From Pleodorina starrii (Eukaryota; Chlorophyta; Chlorophyceae; Chlamydomonadales; Volvocaceae): a DNA stretch of 64,000 nucleotides. Positions within the stretch are counted from its first letter, which is position 1. Each line of letters begins with the position of its first letter. Below are positions 22,176 to 32,752 of the stretch, piece after piece. The position numbers and the translations under genes are program-made. Location: the NCBI GenBank assembly GCA_030267565.1, contig BRXU01000039.1:962915-1026914 (forward strand), given 5' to 3'. Under the pieces are notes generated by a model. That model was not told where the DNA came from, did no database searches, and saw only the letters and a list, made by a program, of their open reading frames with translations.

Positions 22176-23317
22176 TGGTTACCTTTCATTTCTACTCCGA
22201 GACGATGGTCCTGACGTGGACGGCAACGACTGGCCAGGTGGCCTCCCTGCCTTGCCGTGGGCGGTACCGTTAATGCAGCATCCTATTCAGCAGCCGACAC
22301 CACCGACGCGCGCGAACGGTGCGGGTGCACCCGTCGACCTGGCAGCCTTGTCGCCGGCAACCCTGCTGCTGCAGCAGCAACCTCCTCAGCAGCCACCCCC
22401 CCTTGCAGGCGGTGGCCAGCTGGCAGCCGAGAACTCGCCGGCGGCCGGTGGCGAGCCGGCAGCGAGGACGGAGGTCGGCCCAGCCGCCGTTGCACCGGCT
22501 CAACAACAGGCAGACGTAGGATACCTTGATGAAGGGTTGGACGAGGAGTTGGCCGCGGAGGAGGAGTTGGCCACAGAGGCGGCGGCAGCGTCGCCAGGTC
22601 ACGCCGATGACAACCTCCGTAAAACCATGGTCAAAGATGCGCTGGATGTACTGAACAAGCAGCAAGGCATGAACTTCCTTCGCAAGCGTGTCTTGATGAG
22701 GTTCGTGTGGAAATACGACAGAGCGGCAGCTGAAGCTAACAGGCTGCCTGTGCAGCAGCCCCCTGCGTCCGACCTCGAGGCGAAACTCCTGGAAGCGGAG
22801 GAACGCAAGATCCAAACGAGGTGGTTCAGTGACCACAAGAAGAATATGGAGGCTAAGAACCGCGTGACATCGATTGTGTGCCCGAAGTGCAACATCTTGA
22901 CCCTCCAGCAGTCGGGCGCTTGCAATGGCGGCTGGAGCTTACAAGTGCTGGGAAGCTCGTTTATCAAACTGCAGCCGGAGGAGCTCTGCGGGCTGCAGGA
23001 AGTGATATTGGCCTTCACCCAGAAGCCCGAGGCCCGTCTCGCCCTTCTGCAGGCCGCGTAAGTACAGTATGGGCGATAGCTTGGCTGAGTCGTCGGAGTC
23101 ATACACATGTAGCTTGACTTCACTGACTGTAACTCGTTCAACTGGGTTTTGCAGGGGTGGTGGTATCCGCCGGGCTGCAGGCACGGCCGGCACTACCCGA
23201 CGGGACGCACTTCCTGTGGAGCAGGTGCGGCCTGTTGCGGGCCCAGCGCCACCACCGCGCCAACCGGTTGCAGCCGCGGGCCTGGTGGGAGCGGTCGCTG
23301 GGGCGGCGGCGGGCGTT

Positions 23318-23535
23318 GGGCTGCCGGTGCCATTACCGGGGGCTTTGCCACGGCAGCACGCAGTTGCCGCAACTGGGGGAGGCGCCGCCGCCATGCCGAT
23401 TGCGGGGCCACAGCAGGTGGTGCACACGCTGGTGGCCAGACCAGCCCCACACCTTGGCGGATTGGCGACCGGCGCCAGGGCTCCGGATCCACAGGTGCAG
23501 CAGCAACAGCTGACCACGGCCGCGGGCCTGGTGGG
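23318..23535. repeat. 218-bp direct repeat, left copy (flanks the LTR element)
   Basis: Matches 34294-34511 over 218 bp with one C/T difference seen. It codes GLPVPLPGALPRQHAVAATG and on, in the same frame in both copies. The two copies sit on opposite sides of the retrotransposon. Confidence 0.95.
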
Positions 23536-23581
23536 AGCGGTCGCTGGGGCGGCGGCGGGCGTTGATGGCGGGGGCGGGATC

Positions 23582-23932
23582 TGTGACTGTATGCTACTTA
23601 GAGTCTTAACACTGCAAAGTGCGAGACACAGATAAGGTGTCTCGCACGGCCGCCGGACTATATCAAGCCCGCGCAATGCACTTTTCGTACCTCCAGGGGA
23701 ACCCGCACTGCATTGCTTCTTGCTCAGTCGGGGCCCCGTATAATGACAACAAATAAATGTAATAACAACAAAGTGTCGACGACTCTGTCGTCGCACGGAA
23801 ACGGTGCACGGAAGCTGACCCGAAGGGGCCACACCCAACGGCTCCTAACTAACCGACAACGGTTCTTACTAATTAGGCAACTGTTCTCAGTATCTGCCAC
23901 ACTCTATGGCAATCACACGAGATAGCGTGACA
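23582..23932 (-). repeat. 3' LTR (left copy)
   Basis: 351 bp, TGTGACTGTATG ... GATAGCGTGACA on the plus strand. It appears identical to 33943-34293. The inner edge forms TGACAGCTGTCA with neighbouring sequence. A G10 tract (minus strand, near 23988-23997) about 55 bp inside may be part of the polypurine region. Confidence 0.9.
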
Positions 23933-24082
23933 GCTGTCACGCCAGCTAAAGTGCCGTCGACCAGCTGATGTGGCTAACTGGCAATCCCCCCCCCCAGCAC
24001 GAAGCCGCCGGAAGAGAGCTGGCTGCCAGGCATGTGTCGTGGTACGGCAACAAATGCTCAGTTCAGACAAACAGGATGCTCC

Positions 24083-27000
24083 TCAGAAGACGGGCATGGG
24101 TGCGACGGTGCGCTTGATGAACCCCTGGCGGCGCTTGCCGCTCGCAAACAACACCAACCAGATGCAGGTAGCGCACGGCACTATCATCAAACGCCCTTCG
24201 GCCTGCCGGGCTCGGAGCCAGCGCAGGCGCGCCTCCCCGGCGCTCCACAGATACTCACGCGGAACACGCGCCACCGCCGCCTCGCGGGCGTGCGCTGCCG
24301 CCAACTCAAGCACTGAACCTACATCAGAGACCGCATTCTCTACCATCAATACTCCTGCATCAACCCCGTTCTCGCGCGCGCGCGCCAGCTCTCCCGCGGT
24401 TAGGGCGGCTGGGCCGGCCCCCGTTGCGCCGCGGCGCAGGACGCAGCCCTGCTGTCGTACCCATCCCGCGGTCTGCTCGCTGAGTCCCACGGGCGCGAAG
24501 ACACTGAGCGCGCTGCCGAGATCCAGCACCTCGGCGAGCGCTGCGCACTCGCTGGCGGTTGCCGCCAGCTGAGCATCGATGACTACGGGCGGCGCCTGCT
24601 GCACGGCCGACGCTGCCGCTGCGGGCTCCTGGGCGCCAGGCACGACGAGACGAGGCCGCAAGTCCTTGAGACTCACGAGCTCGGACGTCTTGTCGGGATA
24701 CTCTATGGCAAAATGATGCACGTTGCGTATCTTACCGGCGTACATGACCACGCCCGCCTCCGCCTTGCTGCGCGAGCGTCCGCGCCGGTGCGCCCGCATG
24801 GCGAAAGCACCCTGAAGCTTAGCGAGAGAGGGCGGGGGCTGCAGTGATGAAGTGGCGCGTTGCGCGCCGCGAGCCTCCACCTGCTGCTTGGTGATACCCT
24901 TGCGTTGACAGTGGCCGCAGATCCAGGTTCCCTGGGGGACCCCTTCCAGCGGCGGCCTCAAGCAGTACGTGTGCCAACCCGTGCCGCACGAGTCGCACAG
25001 CAGCATCCACTCCTCGGAGTCGGGCATACGGCAAACCTCGCAGGCCAGGGTAAGCGGCGGCTTGGCCAACCGCGGATCAACTTGCTCGTCGGTGATGGGC
25101 AGGTGGCACGGAGCCACGTGAGTGACGTGGGCGGTCAGACGCCCGCCGCACTTGCCCTCCAGCACGACCACCCCTGAGGGGCGCGTCTCCACCACACGCA
25201 GGATCTCGGGCCGAGCGTCGGCCTCCAAGCTGCTGCGGGCGGTGGTGTTGCGGTAGTACACGTAGTCACCAATGTCGACCTTGCGCAAAGTGGGATCGAA
25301 GCCTCCGCCGCGCAGGCGCGCGTAATGAAGGCGATCACGGTGCTGGGCCACGGAGAGGTTGCCTCCCGCAATAGCCATGTGCTTCCGAACGGCGGCTGCC
25401 CTGACCAGAACTGACCTGGCGACCTCCTCGGGGTTGTCCAGATTGAGGTCGGGGCTGAACCTGTCCTTTATTGCTGGCGGAATGACTGGGTCAACCGCAT
25501 GCACGATGGTGTAAGGGCACAGCTTGGTGGAATCCTGCACGGAGCAGTTGTAGCCAAGCATGATGGACGGTAGCTGCTCATCCCAGTTGGCGTAGCTGCC
25601 GCTGGCGTTGGCCATCTTGGTGAGCGCCTCCTTGACCGAACGGACCGCTCGCTCGCTCAGTCCGTTGGCCTGGGGATGGTTGGCTGACGTCTGCCGGTGA
25701 TCGATGAGCGCCTCTTGGAGGCAGCTGGCAAACTCGCCCTTCCACTCGCTGCCCTGATCCGTACAGACCTCCGCGCACGCGCCGTAGCGGCCCAAAATGT
25801 GCTGACGAAAGGCGAAGGCTGTCTCCGTCGCATGCTTGCTAGGCAAAGGAACCAGAACCACAAACTTACTAAAATGCTCCACACACACCATGACGTAACG
25901 GCTGCCTTGGGCAGTCGTGTTGAACGGACCACAGAGATCCACGCCCCACCGGTAGAAGAGTCCGCCGATAGGCAACGGGTTGAGCACGCCGGACCGCGCA
26001 GTGAAGGTAGCCCTCACGCGACTGCACGCGGCGCAGTGCCTCACCGTCTCGGCGACGTCGTTGTTGATGCCCCGCCACCAGTAGGTATGAAGAAGAAGAG
26101 CCACGGTGCGCTTGACGCCCCAATGGCCTGACTGCTCATGCATTTTCAGCACCAGCTCACCCCGCTCGGCGGGGCGAGGAACGATGCGGGTGCGGCCGTC
26201 GAGACCCATCACGTAAAGCTGCTCACCCTGCCATCTGTACCGTTGCGAGCGCCGCTTGACGCGCTTCACCTCGGCCTCCGAGAGCCCTTGGGGCAGCTGT
26301 CCGGTCTGAAGCAGGGTAAGCAGATTCTGGTCGGCCCACGGTTCCAAGCCAGGGCCTGCATCGGCGCCGCCCTCGGGATCAAGCGCGCCCGTGGCGAAGA
26401 CGACGAACTCGTTGGGCACGGCTTGACCGCGCTGAGAAAGAGCTGAACAGAAGCTGGCGCCCGGCTGCTGGGCGCTGACGTTGACCGCAGCAATGTGCGC
26501 AGGGAGGGCGGAGGTTGCCTCCGCCGCAAGCACCTTGCCCACCACGATGACACTAGACAAGTAACACACATCAGTTGCGCTAGCCAGCAGCGCTCGGCGC
26601 TGCTGGTCGCTGACACGTGGCGACTCGGTTGAGCCCTGAAGAAACCCCAACAGCACCTCACTCTCCTCGAGCTTGAGCGAAGTGTAGACACTGGAAGCGC
26701 CATCCCTGACAGGGCAGGCTGCACTTGGCGCAGCCCCGGTTGAATCCGCTGAGACGGCGGCGTGCATGACTGCATTGACTGGCTGCCCCTGCGCCTCGGA
26801 CGCATAGAAGGGCGGCCGCAGCTGCTGCTGCGCCACTGGTGCCGCTCGGCCGGGCAGAAGACGTTGCTGAACGCTGGGGCCCGCTGGGCGGGTGGCGACT
26901 GACAGAGTCTCCCTCAGCAGCTCCATATCCGTCAAGTTGCTCCAGGTCCGATACAGCTGATGGACGCCCGACCCCAGGCGGGCCGCGTCAACAAGCACGG

Positions 27001-30000
27001 GGTTGCCCCATGCCTCGCACACCAAGCTATCTGAGCGCGGCTGCTCCTGCGGGGGGGCTGGACCCACCCTGACGGCTGCACCGCAACAAAATCTCACACG
27101 TTCGGCGCCTAGGGCGCTCTGAGCACTGCTGACAATTCGCAACACGGCCTGCTGAGCCCTGACGTCGTCCGGCTCCCAATAAGCAATGATAAGCACCGGA
27201 AGGCTGTCGGGAATCGCTGCGCGCAGCTCGGCTGCGGTGACCTTGGTCACGTCTTGCGGAAGACCGATGAGCGCGGAGCCCCAGGCTGTTGGCGGAAAAA
27301 GGTCTCCGTGACGATCCGACAGCTGCTGGAAACGGCGCAGCGCCAGGCCTCGAGCCTGCTCGCTGACGTCAGAATACAAATAGGACCGCACTGGCACGCC
27401 GCTGCGGAGGCAGGCCTCGAGCCCTGACGCCAATCCGCCCAGCGGCTCATACACAACCACACCCTCCCGCATGGCCTGATCATACCACTGGGCTGCAGCT
27501 GCCGCTGACGGTGATGGGGACCCGGAGCGCGCCGTGCCCGCCGCTGCTTGACAGCGACGTTTGCGCGTGGCGTTCCACTCTCGGGCCACGCTGCGCAGAC
27601 CGTCTCGCTCAGCCTGTACGTCCTCCGCCGGATCGCTGGGCGGTGGGAACGCCGCCTCGTAAGCCCAGCCATTCCAGCCAAACGCCATCTCCTCGGGAGA
27701 CGGCAGAAAATCCTCGCAGAAGGGAGCGACCCTTGGGGCCGACAGAAGCGCGACGCTGAGAACCTCGCAAGACTTGGCGCTTGACGCCAGGATAGCAGGG
27801 GTGACGGCGGTCTCGGCGGGATCATCGTCGATGCGGGCGCCGGAATCATCCACGGCGCTGGCGACGGGGTTGCGTGACAGCACGTCCGCGTTCTGATGCA
27901 GCACACCGGGGCGATGCTCGACGGTGAAGTTGTACTCTTGGAGTACCAGAGCGAAGCGCGCGTACTGACCCGTCAAGCCCTCGGAGCTCATCAGGTACAG
28001 CAGCGGCTGGTGATCAGTGACCAACCTGAAGGGCTTGTCGGCACCTATCAGGTGATGCCGGAACATCTTCATCGCCCACACGGCCGCCAACATCTCGCCC
28101 TTGTACGAACTGTAATTCGCCTCATGCTTGTTCAGCGAACGGCTGATGCTCGCGCACATGTACTCGTTGCCGTTGTCGTCCAGCTGACCCAGCACCGCTG
28201 CGATGCCGCGATTGGAGAAGTCGGTGTGTAGAACCAACGGCTTGCTGTAGTCGATGCGACGCAGAACAACGTCCGGGCGCGAGATGATCTCCTTGAGAGA
28301 CGCGTGCGCCTGTTCCTGCTCCGCACCCCACCTCCAGGGGACACCCGCCTTGAGCAGGTGGTTGAGGGGCGCGGCCAGCTCGCTCATCCGCGGGATGTAG
28401 CAGCGGTAGTAGTTGATGAAACCAAGCTGGGTGCGCAGCTCCGAGACGTTCTTGGGCGGAGGCAGCGCAAGGATCGCAGCGACCTTGGCGTGATGCGGCG
28501 AAATGCCAAACGAAGACAAATTGTGACCCAAATACTCCACGACGTCGGCGCCGAAGATGGACTTGTCCGGGTGAGCGCGGAGCCCACACGCGTTGAGCAC
28601 ATCCAGCACACGAGCGACCGCCTCCACGTGCTCCTCAGCAGTGTCGGTGGCGATCAAAACATCATCAATAAAAGCAACGGCCCACTGATCCACCCCCCCC
28701 TTGCGCAGCTCGTAGTCCATACGTCGCTGGAAGGCCGCGGACGCGTTCTTAAGACCATAGGGCATGCGGGTGTAGGCGATTAGGCGGTTGCCGCACCAAA
28801 ACGCCGTCTTGCCCTGATCATCGGGATGGACAGGAATCTGCAGGAAGCCTTGCCGCATGTCCAGCTTGGAGAAGAAACGGGCCTTCCCTACCCGTTGAAA
28901 GATGTCCTCCGGACGATGCAGGCCGTACTTGTCCGGCTCCGTCACCTTGTTGACAGGCCGATAGTCCTGGGCCATACGCGCGGCGGTCCAGAGGCCTGAA
29001 GCCTCGTCCTTCTTGGCGGCGATGACGGGGTTGACCGCAGCAAGTGTAGGACCCGTCCACTCAACGCAAATGCCGGGCTTGAGCAGCTCGGCAGTCTTCT
29101 CACGAATGATCTCAGTCTCCTTGGGGCTGTAGCGGCGCGGGGACTGCACGACAGGCTTGGTGGCGGTCAGATTGAGCCGGAACGGCCCCAGATCACCGCT
29201 GTAGCCTGGCAATTCATCCATGCTGTAAGCAAAAGCCGAGCCCTTGCGGTCGCGGACCACCGCCTGAAGCCGCGCCTTGAGCGCAGGGTCGAAGTCGCGC
29301 GCGTTGCCCCAGATCCAGCCGCCATCCGCGTCCTTTTCGTAGAACTCATGAGCAGTCGCCGCCATACGCCCATCAAAAGAGTAGCTGTCAACCGCGGCTA
29401 ACGCGCTGGCTTGGCCCGCGCCGCACGGGTGAGACGGGTCGGACTGCGCTTCCGCAAAGCTGACATTCGCGCCTTTCAAGGCGACGCCAACTGCCCCTAT
29501 CTGCCGCATGGCCTGGAGCCCTACCTCGCCGCAGTGGGAGCCTCCCGTGGCCCCGACGCCCGCTGAGAATGCGACCAGGAGCGCCGCGACGATGAAGAGC
29601 GAGAGCCACGCTGTCCACGTGCGTTTGGCGCTCACGATGGTGGTCGGCTGCCGCGTGACGCGCTTCTTGCGCTTGCCCTCGCGCCTCGGGCGCTCGGGCT
29701 CACTGTACACCACCTCCGCCTTGCTCAGTTGCCCGTAGAGTACCTCAGCGCCCTTGAGCACCTTGCTGTTGGCCCACGCGACGGGCCTGGTGAGGCTGCT
29801 CAGGAATCCGCTGGGCTGGTGATCGCTGCCGTCGGCCGGAGCCTGGGGCGAGGGAGCGCCCTGGGCGCCTGGCGACCCGCTGCCGTTGGCCGAGCTGGCG
29901 CTGACACGCGGAGCCTGGGGCTCCGAACCGGAACAGGGCGATGGAGCGCCCGCGACGCCGGGCGGCCCGCTGCCGTCGGCCGGGCTGCCGCTGTCCGGGC

Positions 30001-32752
30001 TGCCGCTGTGCTGCTGACTGCTGTTGCATCCCCCCCCCAGCTTCGTGTCGGTCGCCGAGCAGAAGCTGGTGCAGCAGGCAGCGGAGCAATTGACGAAAGC
30101 CGGGCGCACGCCTGGTGCGTTGCGCATGGGAACGGTTACCAGCAGGTCCGGGTGCTCCAGCAGGTTTGGCCTGAAGTGCAGCTGCGGCGACGGATACGTA
30201 GTGACGAAGTCCGCGACAGCTTGCATTTGCGGATTCGAAATCAGGAAGTCGAACAGATGCGTTCTTGGGACGACCAGCGTGGGCGTCATGGGCACACGCA
30301 CCGCGTGTCGCGACCCCGGCAGCAGGCACACGCTGAGCTGCTCGTGCACCAGCTCGTGCGTCACCGCCACCTTGACCGCTCCCGTCGCCAGCTGCCTGGA
30401 CGTTGGCCGCACGGGCAGCCCGTGCGCCTCCACCATCGCTTCGGTGATGAGGTTAATGGTGGCGCTGTGGTCCCGCAGGCTCTGCGGGTGGCAAAGCATG
30501 CTGCTGCTGCTGTTGGCTGCCACTCCAATGCTGCCGTCGGTGTAGTAAAACATGTGCGGCTCAGAGCCAAAGTAGCTCCGTGCCTCCGCGTTTGCCGCCA
30601 GAAGTTGCTGCTTGCGTTCCGGCGCCAGGCTGCTGATGGTGGCGAAGGGCCCCTGGGGGTCGCCGCAGACGTAGTACTTGACACCGTTTGCCGCGCGGTG
30701 TTGCACCGCCGGGTTAACCGATGTGGCAGCTGCCGCTGCCGTGGGCGCCTCGGCGCCGCTGCTCTGGATGGCGGCCTGCGGTTGGGCCGCCTGCTGGCTG
30801 CCGCTGCTGCTGTTTGCGCCCGCCGCCGGCTCCTCAAGAGACTCGGTTGGCGCCGCGTCGGCGCCCTCGGACAGGCCGAGCGCGGACATCATGGCTCGCA
30901 GCCGGACCGTGAAATCTTGGCCGTAGTCCAGCGGGAAGGGGATCTCCAGCGTGATCTTGCCAGTCAGCCGGTCACCACCTCCCTCGGTGGCCGTCGCTGG
31001 CTTTGGCCGCGCCTTGGGTGCGGTGAATCTGATCTCCGGGATGGGCGCCGGCGTGAAGCTGACCGGCACCTGCTGCTGCTTGAGCGTGGCGCAGGCTGCT
31101 CCTGAGCCCTCGAGGCTCACGCCGCCGGCCACCTGCTGCCCACAGCAGATCGCTCCGTGGCACGTGATGAGCGCCGGGTGAGCCGGCGCGTAAAGCTCCT
31201 CTCCGTAGGCGTCAAAGACCTGCGCCGTCGCCGCCACCGCCGGCGGTTGCACCGGCTGGGCAGGCTGGGCCGGCTGGGCGGGTTGCGCAGGCTGGGCCGG
31301 CTGCCGCGCGCGGTACGCCTGCAGGTTGTTGTCAAACGCGGCCTGCAGAACGCCCGACGGTGCCCGGTAGTTGGGCGGCGCCAGCTCCGGGTTGCGGATG
31401 AAGCACACGCCGGCGTGGAGCCGCGAGCAGTAGTCGCAGCGCGGGCGCGACTCACCCGCGCCTCCGCCTGCTCCCTGCTGCTGCTGAGCGGACTGCTGCT
31501 GTCCCGGGCGCTTGGCGCGGTCCGCCTGCCACTTGGTGGTGGGCGCCGGAGTGGTCACAGCGGCGGCCCCTGTGGGCCCTTGCCCAGTCGCTGCCAAAAA
31601 TTGCTCAATCAGCCCCTTGAGCTGATCCGCGCCGGGCGCCGCACTCGCTGAGGCCAGCGCGGCTTGACCGCGCCGGCACTGTTCCGTGGTGTGGCCGCCC
31701 CAGCCGTGAGTGCTGCAGTAGTACTTGGCGCGCGACGACTTGGAGGAGCCTGTGCTGGCGCTGGCACCGGCGCTGGAGCTGGCGCTCTGTTCCGGGAGCG
31801 CGCTGACGCTGCTGCTGGGCCGCGCCGCCTTGGGCGGCTGCGATGCCGCCGACGACGACGAAGGGGGCTGGCCGGTTGCCTGCGACACGGCGGGCTGCGT
31901 GGAGACGGCAGAGGCGGCGGCAAACCGCTGATTGTTCCAAGCTGTCTCCGCATCAGCAGCGATCTCACTGAGGCGCCCGAACCACTCCTCTTGTGTGACC
32001 AGGCCCCATTTGGACAAGACACGGTCGTTGATCGTTGGGTCGAGCCGCTGCACCCAGTTGGTTGCGAACTCGAGGTCGCTGATGCCAAGGTACGGCTTGT
32101 AGCTCAGCGCCTCCTGCAGGTAGGCCGTTGGCGCCACGTTGGCCTGAACCAACTTGGCGTAGCGCTGCCGATACTCGCCCTTCTTCTCCGGCTCGAAGTG
32201 ATGCTGCAGCTGCTCCATGTAGTACTCGGCCAGCAGGTGGCCGTACAGGGTCGCGCCGGCTTGACCGGGCTTGGACCGCAGCCACGCGGTGGCCTTCTCG
32301 ATAAGGGTGTCCTTGATATCGTTGTGGTAGTGCTCGAACCGCGATGTGAGCCTCGGTGCCTGGTTGAGGAAGTACATCATGGACTCGGCATCAATCAGCG
32401 TAAGCGAGCAGCGCTGCTGTCTGCTCGCCTGCATAACTAGGTTGTTCATGAAGCGCCGCATGGCCGGGAGCGACTGATGGCTCCACGGTTCCATGGGCCA
32501 GAAGTCCCGAGCCGAGGTGGACGTTGAGTGCTCATCCATGTCGTCGTCTGAGTCGTACGCAGGGTTTACTGCCTGAGGCGGACCAACGTACGGGGGAGGA
32601 GGAGGCGGACCGGCAGCCGGGAGATGACCTGGTGCGACAGGTGCTGCTTCTAAGCCAAGCGGCGGCTGTTGCGCTGCTGCCTGCGCGCTCGCGCTCTCCC
32701 CTTGCTGGCTCTCGGCGTCAGACTCGCTGTCACCCACCCCCAGCAGGTGCAA
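24083..32752 (-). CDS. Gag-Pol polyprotein with MTase-like segment and PHD finger
   Basis: 2889 codons. Approximate residues: Gag capsid-like region 85-300; zinc knuckle-like CSTHGWGGHTTEQC at about 345 and CDYC later; protease-like DHSATINLITEAMVEAHG at about 760 (Asp-His-Ser in place of Asp-Ser/Thr-Gly). A hydrophobic helix (AWLSLFIVAALLVAFSAGVG) lies at about 1043-1065 after a basic patch. The RT catalytic FIDD is at about 1361, with YTRMPYGLKNA before it. RNase H (VLHTDFSNRG, LVTDHQPLLYL) starts at about 1507. A Rossmann/methyltransferase-like segment (YEPLGGLASGLEACLRSGVP) spans about 1760-1940. The integrase HHCC is at 2204-2240 and its core has Asp (GVDLCGPF, about 2272), CTDQGSEWKGEF and a Glu in GLSERAVRSVKEAL. 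The PHD finger is at about 2571-2615 (CEVC ... LLCDSCGTGWHTYC ... CGHC), followed by a small SH3/Tudor-like piece. The frame is open upstream of the first TTG start, so the true initiation site is uncertain. Confidence 0.88.
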   Translation of the reverse strand: MHLLGVGDSESDAESQQGESASAQAAAQQPPLGLEAAPVAPGHLPAAGPPPPPPYVGPPQAVNPAYDSDDDMDEHSTSTSARDFWPMEPWSHQSLPAMRRFMNNLVMQASRQQRCSLTLIDAESMMYFLNQAPRLTSRFEHYHNDIKDTLIEKATAWLRSKPGQAGATLYGHLLAEYYMEQLQHHFEPEKKGEYRQRYAKLVQANVAPTAYLQEALSYKPYLGISDLEFATNWVQRLDPTINDRVLSKWGLVTQEEWFGRLSEIAADAETAWNNQRFAAASAVSTQPAVSQATGQPPSSSSAASQPPKAARPSSSVSALPEQSASSSAGASASTGSSKSSRAKYYCSTHGWGGHTTEQCRRGQAALASASAAPGADQLKGLIEQFLAATGQGPTGAAAVTTPAPTTKWQADRAKRPGQQQSAQQQQGAGGGAGESRPRCDYCSRLHAGVCFIRNPELAPPNYRAPSGVLQAAFDNNLQAYRARQPAQPAQPAQPAQPAQPVQPPAVAATAQVFDAYGEELYAPAHPALITCHGAICCGQQVAGGVSLEGSGAACATLKQQQVPVSFTPAPIPEIRFTAPKARPKPATATEGGGDRLTGKITLEIPFPLDYGQDFTVRLRAMMSALGLSEGADAAPTESLEEPAAGANSSSGSQQAAQPQAAIQSSGAEAPTAAAAATSVNPAVQHRAANGVKYYVCGDPQGPFATISSLAPERKQQLLAANAEARSYFGSEPHMFYYTDGSIGVAANSSSSMLCHPQSLRDHSATINLITEAMVEAHGLPVRPTSRQLATGAVKVAVTHELVHEQLSVCLLPGSRHAVRVPMTPTLVVPRTHLFDFLISNPQMQAVADFVTTYPSPQLHFRPNLLEHPDLLVTVPMRNAPGVRPAFVNCSAACCTSFCSATDTKLGGGCNSSQQHSGSPDSGSPADGSGPPGVAGAPSPCSGSEPQAPRVSASSANGSGSPGAQGAPSPQAPADGSDHQPSGFLSSLTRPVAWANSKVLKGAEVLYGQLSKAEVVYSEPERPRREGKRKKRVTRQPTTIVSAKRTWTAWLSLFIVAALLVAFSAGVGATGGSHCGEVGLQAMRQIGAVGVALKGANVSFAEAQSDPSHPCGAGQASALAAVDSYSFDGRMAATAHEFYEKDADGGWIWGNARDFDPALKARLQAVVRDRKGSAFAYSMDELPGYSGDLGPFRLNLTATKPVVQSPRRYSPKETEIIREKTAELLKPGICVEWTGPTLAAVNPVIAAKKDEASGLWTAARMAQDYRPVNKVTEPDKYGLHRPEDIFQRVGKARFFSKLDMRQGFLQIPVHPDDQGKTAFWCGNRLIAYTRMPYGLKNASAAFQRRMDYELRKGGVDQWAVAFIDDVLIATDTAEEHVEAVARVLDVLNACGLRAHPDKSIFGADVVEYLGHNLSSFGISPHHAKVAAILALPPPKNVSELRTQLGFINYYRCYIPRMSELAAPLNHLLKAGVPWRWGAEQEQAHASLKEIISRPDVVLRRIDYSKPLVLHTDFSNRGIAAVLGQLDDNGNEYMCASISRSLNKHEANYSSYKGEMLAAVWAMKMFRHHLIGADKPFRLVTDHQPLLYLMSSEGLTGQYARFALVLQEYNFTVEHRPGVLHQNADVLSRNPVASAVDDSGARIDDDPAETAVTPAILASSAKSCEVLSVALLSAPRVAPFCEDFLPSPEEMAFGWNGWAYEAAFPPPSDPAEDVQAERDGLRSVAREWNATRKRRCQAAAGTARSGSPSPSAAAAAQWYDQAMREGVVVYEPLGGLASGLEACLRSGVPVRSYLYSDVSEQARGLALRRFQQLSDRHGDLFPPTAWGSALIGLPQDVTKVTAAELRAAIPDSLPVLIIAYWEPDDVRAQQAVLRIVSSAQSALGAERVRFCCGAAVRVGPAPPQEQPRSDSLVCEAWGNPVLVDAARLGSGVHQLYRTWSNLTDMELLRETLSVATRPAGPSVQQRLLPGRAAPVAQQQLRPPFYASEAQGQPVNAVMHAAVSADSTGAAPSAACPVRDGASSVYTSLKLEESEVLLGFLQGSTESPRVSDQQRRALLASATDVCYLSSVIVVGKVLAAEATSALPAHIAAVNVSAQQPGASFCSALSQRGQAVPNEFVVFATGALDPEGGADAGPGLEPWADQNLLTLLQTGQLPQGLSEAEVKRVKRRSQRYRWQGEQLYVMGLDGRTRIVPRPAERGELVLKMHEQSGHWGVKRTVALLLHTYWWRGINNDVAETVRHCAACSRVRATFTARSGVLNPLPIGGLFYRWGVDLCGPFNTTAQGSRYVMVCVEHFSKFVVLVPLPSKHATETAFAFRQHILGRYGACAEVCTDQGSEWKGEFASCLQEALIDHRQTSANHPQANGLSERAVRSVKEALTKMANASGSYANWDEQLPSIMLGYNCSVQDSTKLCPYTIVHAVDPVIPPAIKDRFSPDLNLDNPEEVARSVLVRAAAVRKHMAIAGGNLSVAQHRDRLHYARLRGGGFDPTLRKVDIGDYVYYRNTTARSSLEADARPEILRVVETRPSGVVVLEGKCGGRLTAHVTHVAPCHLPITDEQVDPRLAKPPLTLACEVCRMPDSEEWMLLCDSCGTGWHTYCLRPPLEGVPQGTWICGHCQRKGITKQQVEARGAQRATSSLQPPPSLAKLQGAFAMRAHRRGRSRSKAEAGVVMYAGKIRNVHHFAIEYPDKTSELVSLKDLRPRLVVPGAQEPAAAASAVQQAPPVVIDAQLAATASECAALAEVLDLGSALSVFAPVGLSEQTAGWVRQQGCVLRRGATGAGPAALTAGELARARENGVDAGVLMVENAVSDVGSVLELAAAHAREAAVARVPREYLWSAGEARLRWLRARQAEGRLMIVPCATCIWLVLFASGKRRQGFIKRTVAPMPVF

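Larger units (their letters stand above)
20118..23581 (+). pseudogene. Unknown multi-exon gene, 5' part, interrupted by an LTR retrotransposon
   Basis: I do not recognise the protein. Exons are 20118-20330, 20559-21032, 21117-21213, 21302-23057 and 23155-23581. Every junction has GT..AG and matching phase, so the gene was intact before the insertion. ATG 20118 starts MVHEVENVEESMTMASEQLS. Exon 2 codes a well-mixed globular region (QEALDTAFEEVLAAGN ... VAKWVGLADVIQDHVLATSR). Exon 4 begins Pro/Gln-rich, has four imperfect repeats of about 40 residues (LEELVARHSPSDPPAG), an acidic stretch, a basic helical region (MVKDALDVLNKQQGMNFLRK) and a possible zinc-binding piece (IVCPKCNILTLQQSGAC). Exon 5 is Ala/Gly/Pro-rich and runs into the LTR at a codon boundary. 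The frame continues at 34294, so the two halves together would make about 1276 residues. Confidence 0.6.

Noticed and set aside
29550..29640. Envelope protein of a retrovirus-like element
   Set aside because: The single hydrophobic helix lies between protease and RT within one frame; there is no separate env ORF after integrase.
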